Assembly (NCBI GenBank): GCA_947649215.1 | Contig: CANSQW010000060.1 | Span: forward strand, 1 to 7,329 | Reading direction: 5' to 3' | DNA: 7,329 nt | Source: an uncultured bacterium | GTDB taxonomy: Bacteria; Actinomycetota; Coriobacteriia; Coriobacteriales; Eggerthellaceae | Part shown: positions 6,527 through 7,329 of the stretch, piece after piece | Layout: each line of letters starts with the position of its first letter | How positions within the stretch are numbered: position 1 is the first letter of the stretch | Notes under the pieces: generated by a model | Database searches by the model: none | The model's input: the letters and a program-made list of their open reading frames with translations, nothing else | What the model was told of the DNA's origin: nothing | Program-made: the position numbers and the translations under genes

Positions 6527-7329
6527 TGCCGCACGATCCCTACAAGGCGCTCTACCTGCACCTGCCGTTCTGCGTGCGTCGCTGCGGCTACTGCGACTTC
6601 GCCACGAGCGCCGTGGAGCGCGACTCGCCGGCCATCGACGAGTACGTCGACGACCTGGTGCTCCAGATACGGCGCAAGGCCCGCGAGGGCGAGCTGGCCG
6701 CCGTCGAGACGGTCTACCTGGGAGGCGGCACGCCGAGCCACGTGGGAGCACGGCGCCTGTCGAGCCTGCTCTACGCCCTGTCGCTGTCGATGCGGCTCGA
6801 GCCCGACGTGGAGTGCACCATGGAGGCGAATCCGGAGAGCCTGGAGGCGCGCCTCGTGCGCGACGTGTGGGCCCTCGGCGTGAACCGCCTGTCCATCGGC
6901 GTGCAGTCCTTCGACGACGACGTGCTGCGCATTCTCGGGCGCGCCCACGACGCCGACGGCGCCCGCCGTGCCATCGACGCTGCTCAGGAGCGCTTCGAGA
7001 ACGTGTCGGTGGACCTCATGTGCGGCATCCCCGGGCAGAGCGCCGCCTCCTTCGAGGCAAGCGTGCGCGAGGCTGTCGGGCGCGGGGTGACGCATGTGAG
7101 CGTCTACCCGCTTGCCATCGAGCCTGGCACGCGCTTCGACCGCGCCGTCCTGCGCGGCGAGATGCCCGCACCCGACGAGGACGCCGAGGCCGCGGCGATG
7201 GAGGCGGCGCGCTCCGTTCTCGAGCACGCGGGCTTCCACCGCTACGAGGTGGCCAGCTACGCGCGGCCCGGCTTCGAGTGCCGTCACAACAGCGCGTACT
7301 GGACCGGCGCCCCCTACCTGGGCCTCGGC
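6526..7329 (+). CDS. hemW: HemW-type radical SAM protein (partial, 3' end outside window)
   Basis: The frame is open from ATG 6526 to the window end (268 residues; full proteins are about 380). HemW is a radical-SAM heme-binding protein implicated in heme delivery; it was long misannotated as coproporphyrinogen dehydrogenase HemN. The iron-sulfur motif is CVRRCGYCDF (16-25; Cys16, Cys20, Cys23) with Phe after the third Cys plus one, as in HemW and unlike the CxxxCxxCxC of true HemN. Further motifs are LGGGTPS (65-71, SAM binding), EANPES (100-105), LSIGVQSFDD (122-131), DLMCGIPGQ (163-171) and HNSAYW (254-259), the HNxxYW heme-binding motif of HemW. The ribosome site is the purine-rich AGAGGGGAGGGG (6511-6522) in the dusB end. 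The start overlaps the dusB stop (TGATG). lepA-hemW neighbourhood is known in Gram-positives; here three or more genes intervene. Confidence 0.95.
   Translation, partial: MPHDPYKALYLHLPFCVRRCGYCDFATSAVERDSPAIDEYVDDLVLQIRRKAREGELAAVETVYLGGGTPSHVGARRLSSLLYALSLSMRLEPDVECTMEANPESLEARLVRDVWALGVNRLSIGVQSFDDDVLRILGRAHDADGARRAIDAAQERFENVSVDLMCGIPGQSAASFEASVREAVGRGVTHVSVYPLAIEPGTRFDRAVLRGEMPAPDEDAEAAAMEAARSVLEHAGFHRYEVASYARPGFECRHNSAYWTGAPYLGLG

Noticed and set aside
6415..7287. A 290-codon minus-strand frame over the dusB end and hemW
   Set aside because: hemW on the plus strand has all its family motifs; the antisense product is shadow-like.

Overview
The window is a G+C-rich chromosomal segment with densely packed genes. 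The order comEC - holA - rpsT - lepA - (insert) - dusB - hemW is a version of the comEC-holA-rpsT-lepA-hemW neighbourhood known from Bacillus and other Gram-positives. High G+C, TANNNT-type -10 boxes, GTG starts and an Ala/Lys/Glu-rich extended ribosomal protein S20 suggest a high-G+C Gram-positive. My best guess is class Coriobacteriia (Eggerthella/Gordonibacter-like). This is inference from protein style and gene order, since no 16S rRNA or other marker is present.

Layout. Positions 1-189 are the 3' end of the competence gene comEC (+). Positions 194-1180 are holA (+), the DNA polymerase III delta clamp-loader subunit, starting four bases after comEC with no well-placed Shine-Dalgarno. Positions 1188-1215 hold an intrinsic terminator for the convergent rpsT gene (1241-1765, -), which encodes S20 with an unusual C-terminal extension of about 89 residues. 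Positions 1766-2124 are the only long non-coding stretch (359 bases). It carries the divergent rpsT and lepA upstream regions, with overlapping -10-like boxes, short repeats and a possible leader hairpin. Positions 2125-3927 are lepA/EF4 (+), followed at once by two small GTG-initiated membrane-protein genes (3930-4199 and 4202-4429), neither recognised with confidence.

After an AT-rich control region (about 4439-4500), the strand continues with a two-gene toxin-antitoxin-like cassette: a MerR/excisionase-fold DNA-binding protein (4513-4899) and a compact zeta-family (UDP-GlcNAc kinase-like) P-loop protein (4899-5516). Their stop and start codons overlap. The cassette's last gene overlaps dusB (5516-6526, tRNA-dihydrouridine synthase) in the same TGATG manner, and dusB overlaps hemW (6526 to the window edge, radical-SAM HemW-type protein). 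From 4513 onward the four genes therefore look like one translationally coupled operon.

The most interesting item is the HTH-zeta cassette. Its putative antitoxin pairs an excisionase-like HTH with an unrecognised helical C-terminal domain, unlike the Xre-type HTH of PezA. Its promoter carries three copies of CGCAAT(A/G)G around the -10 and start region, as expected for an autorepressed toxin-antitoxin operon, and its expression appears hard-wired to two housekeeping genes. The second is the long alanine-rich tail on S20.
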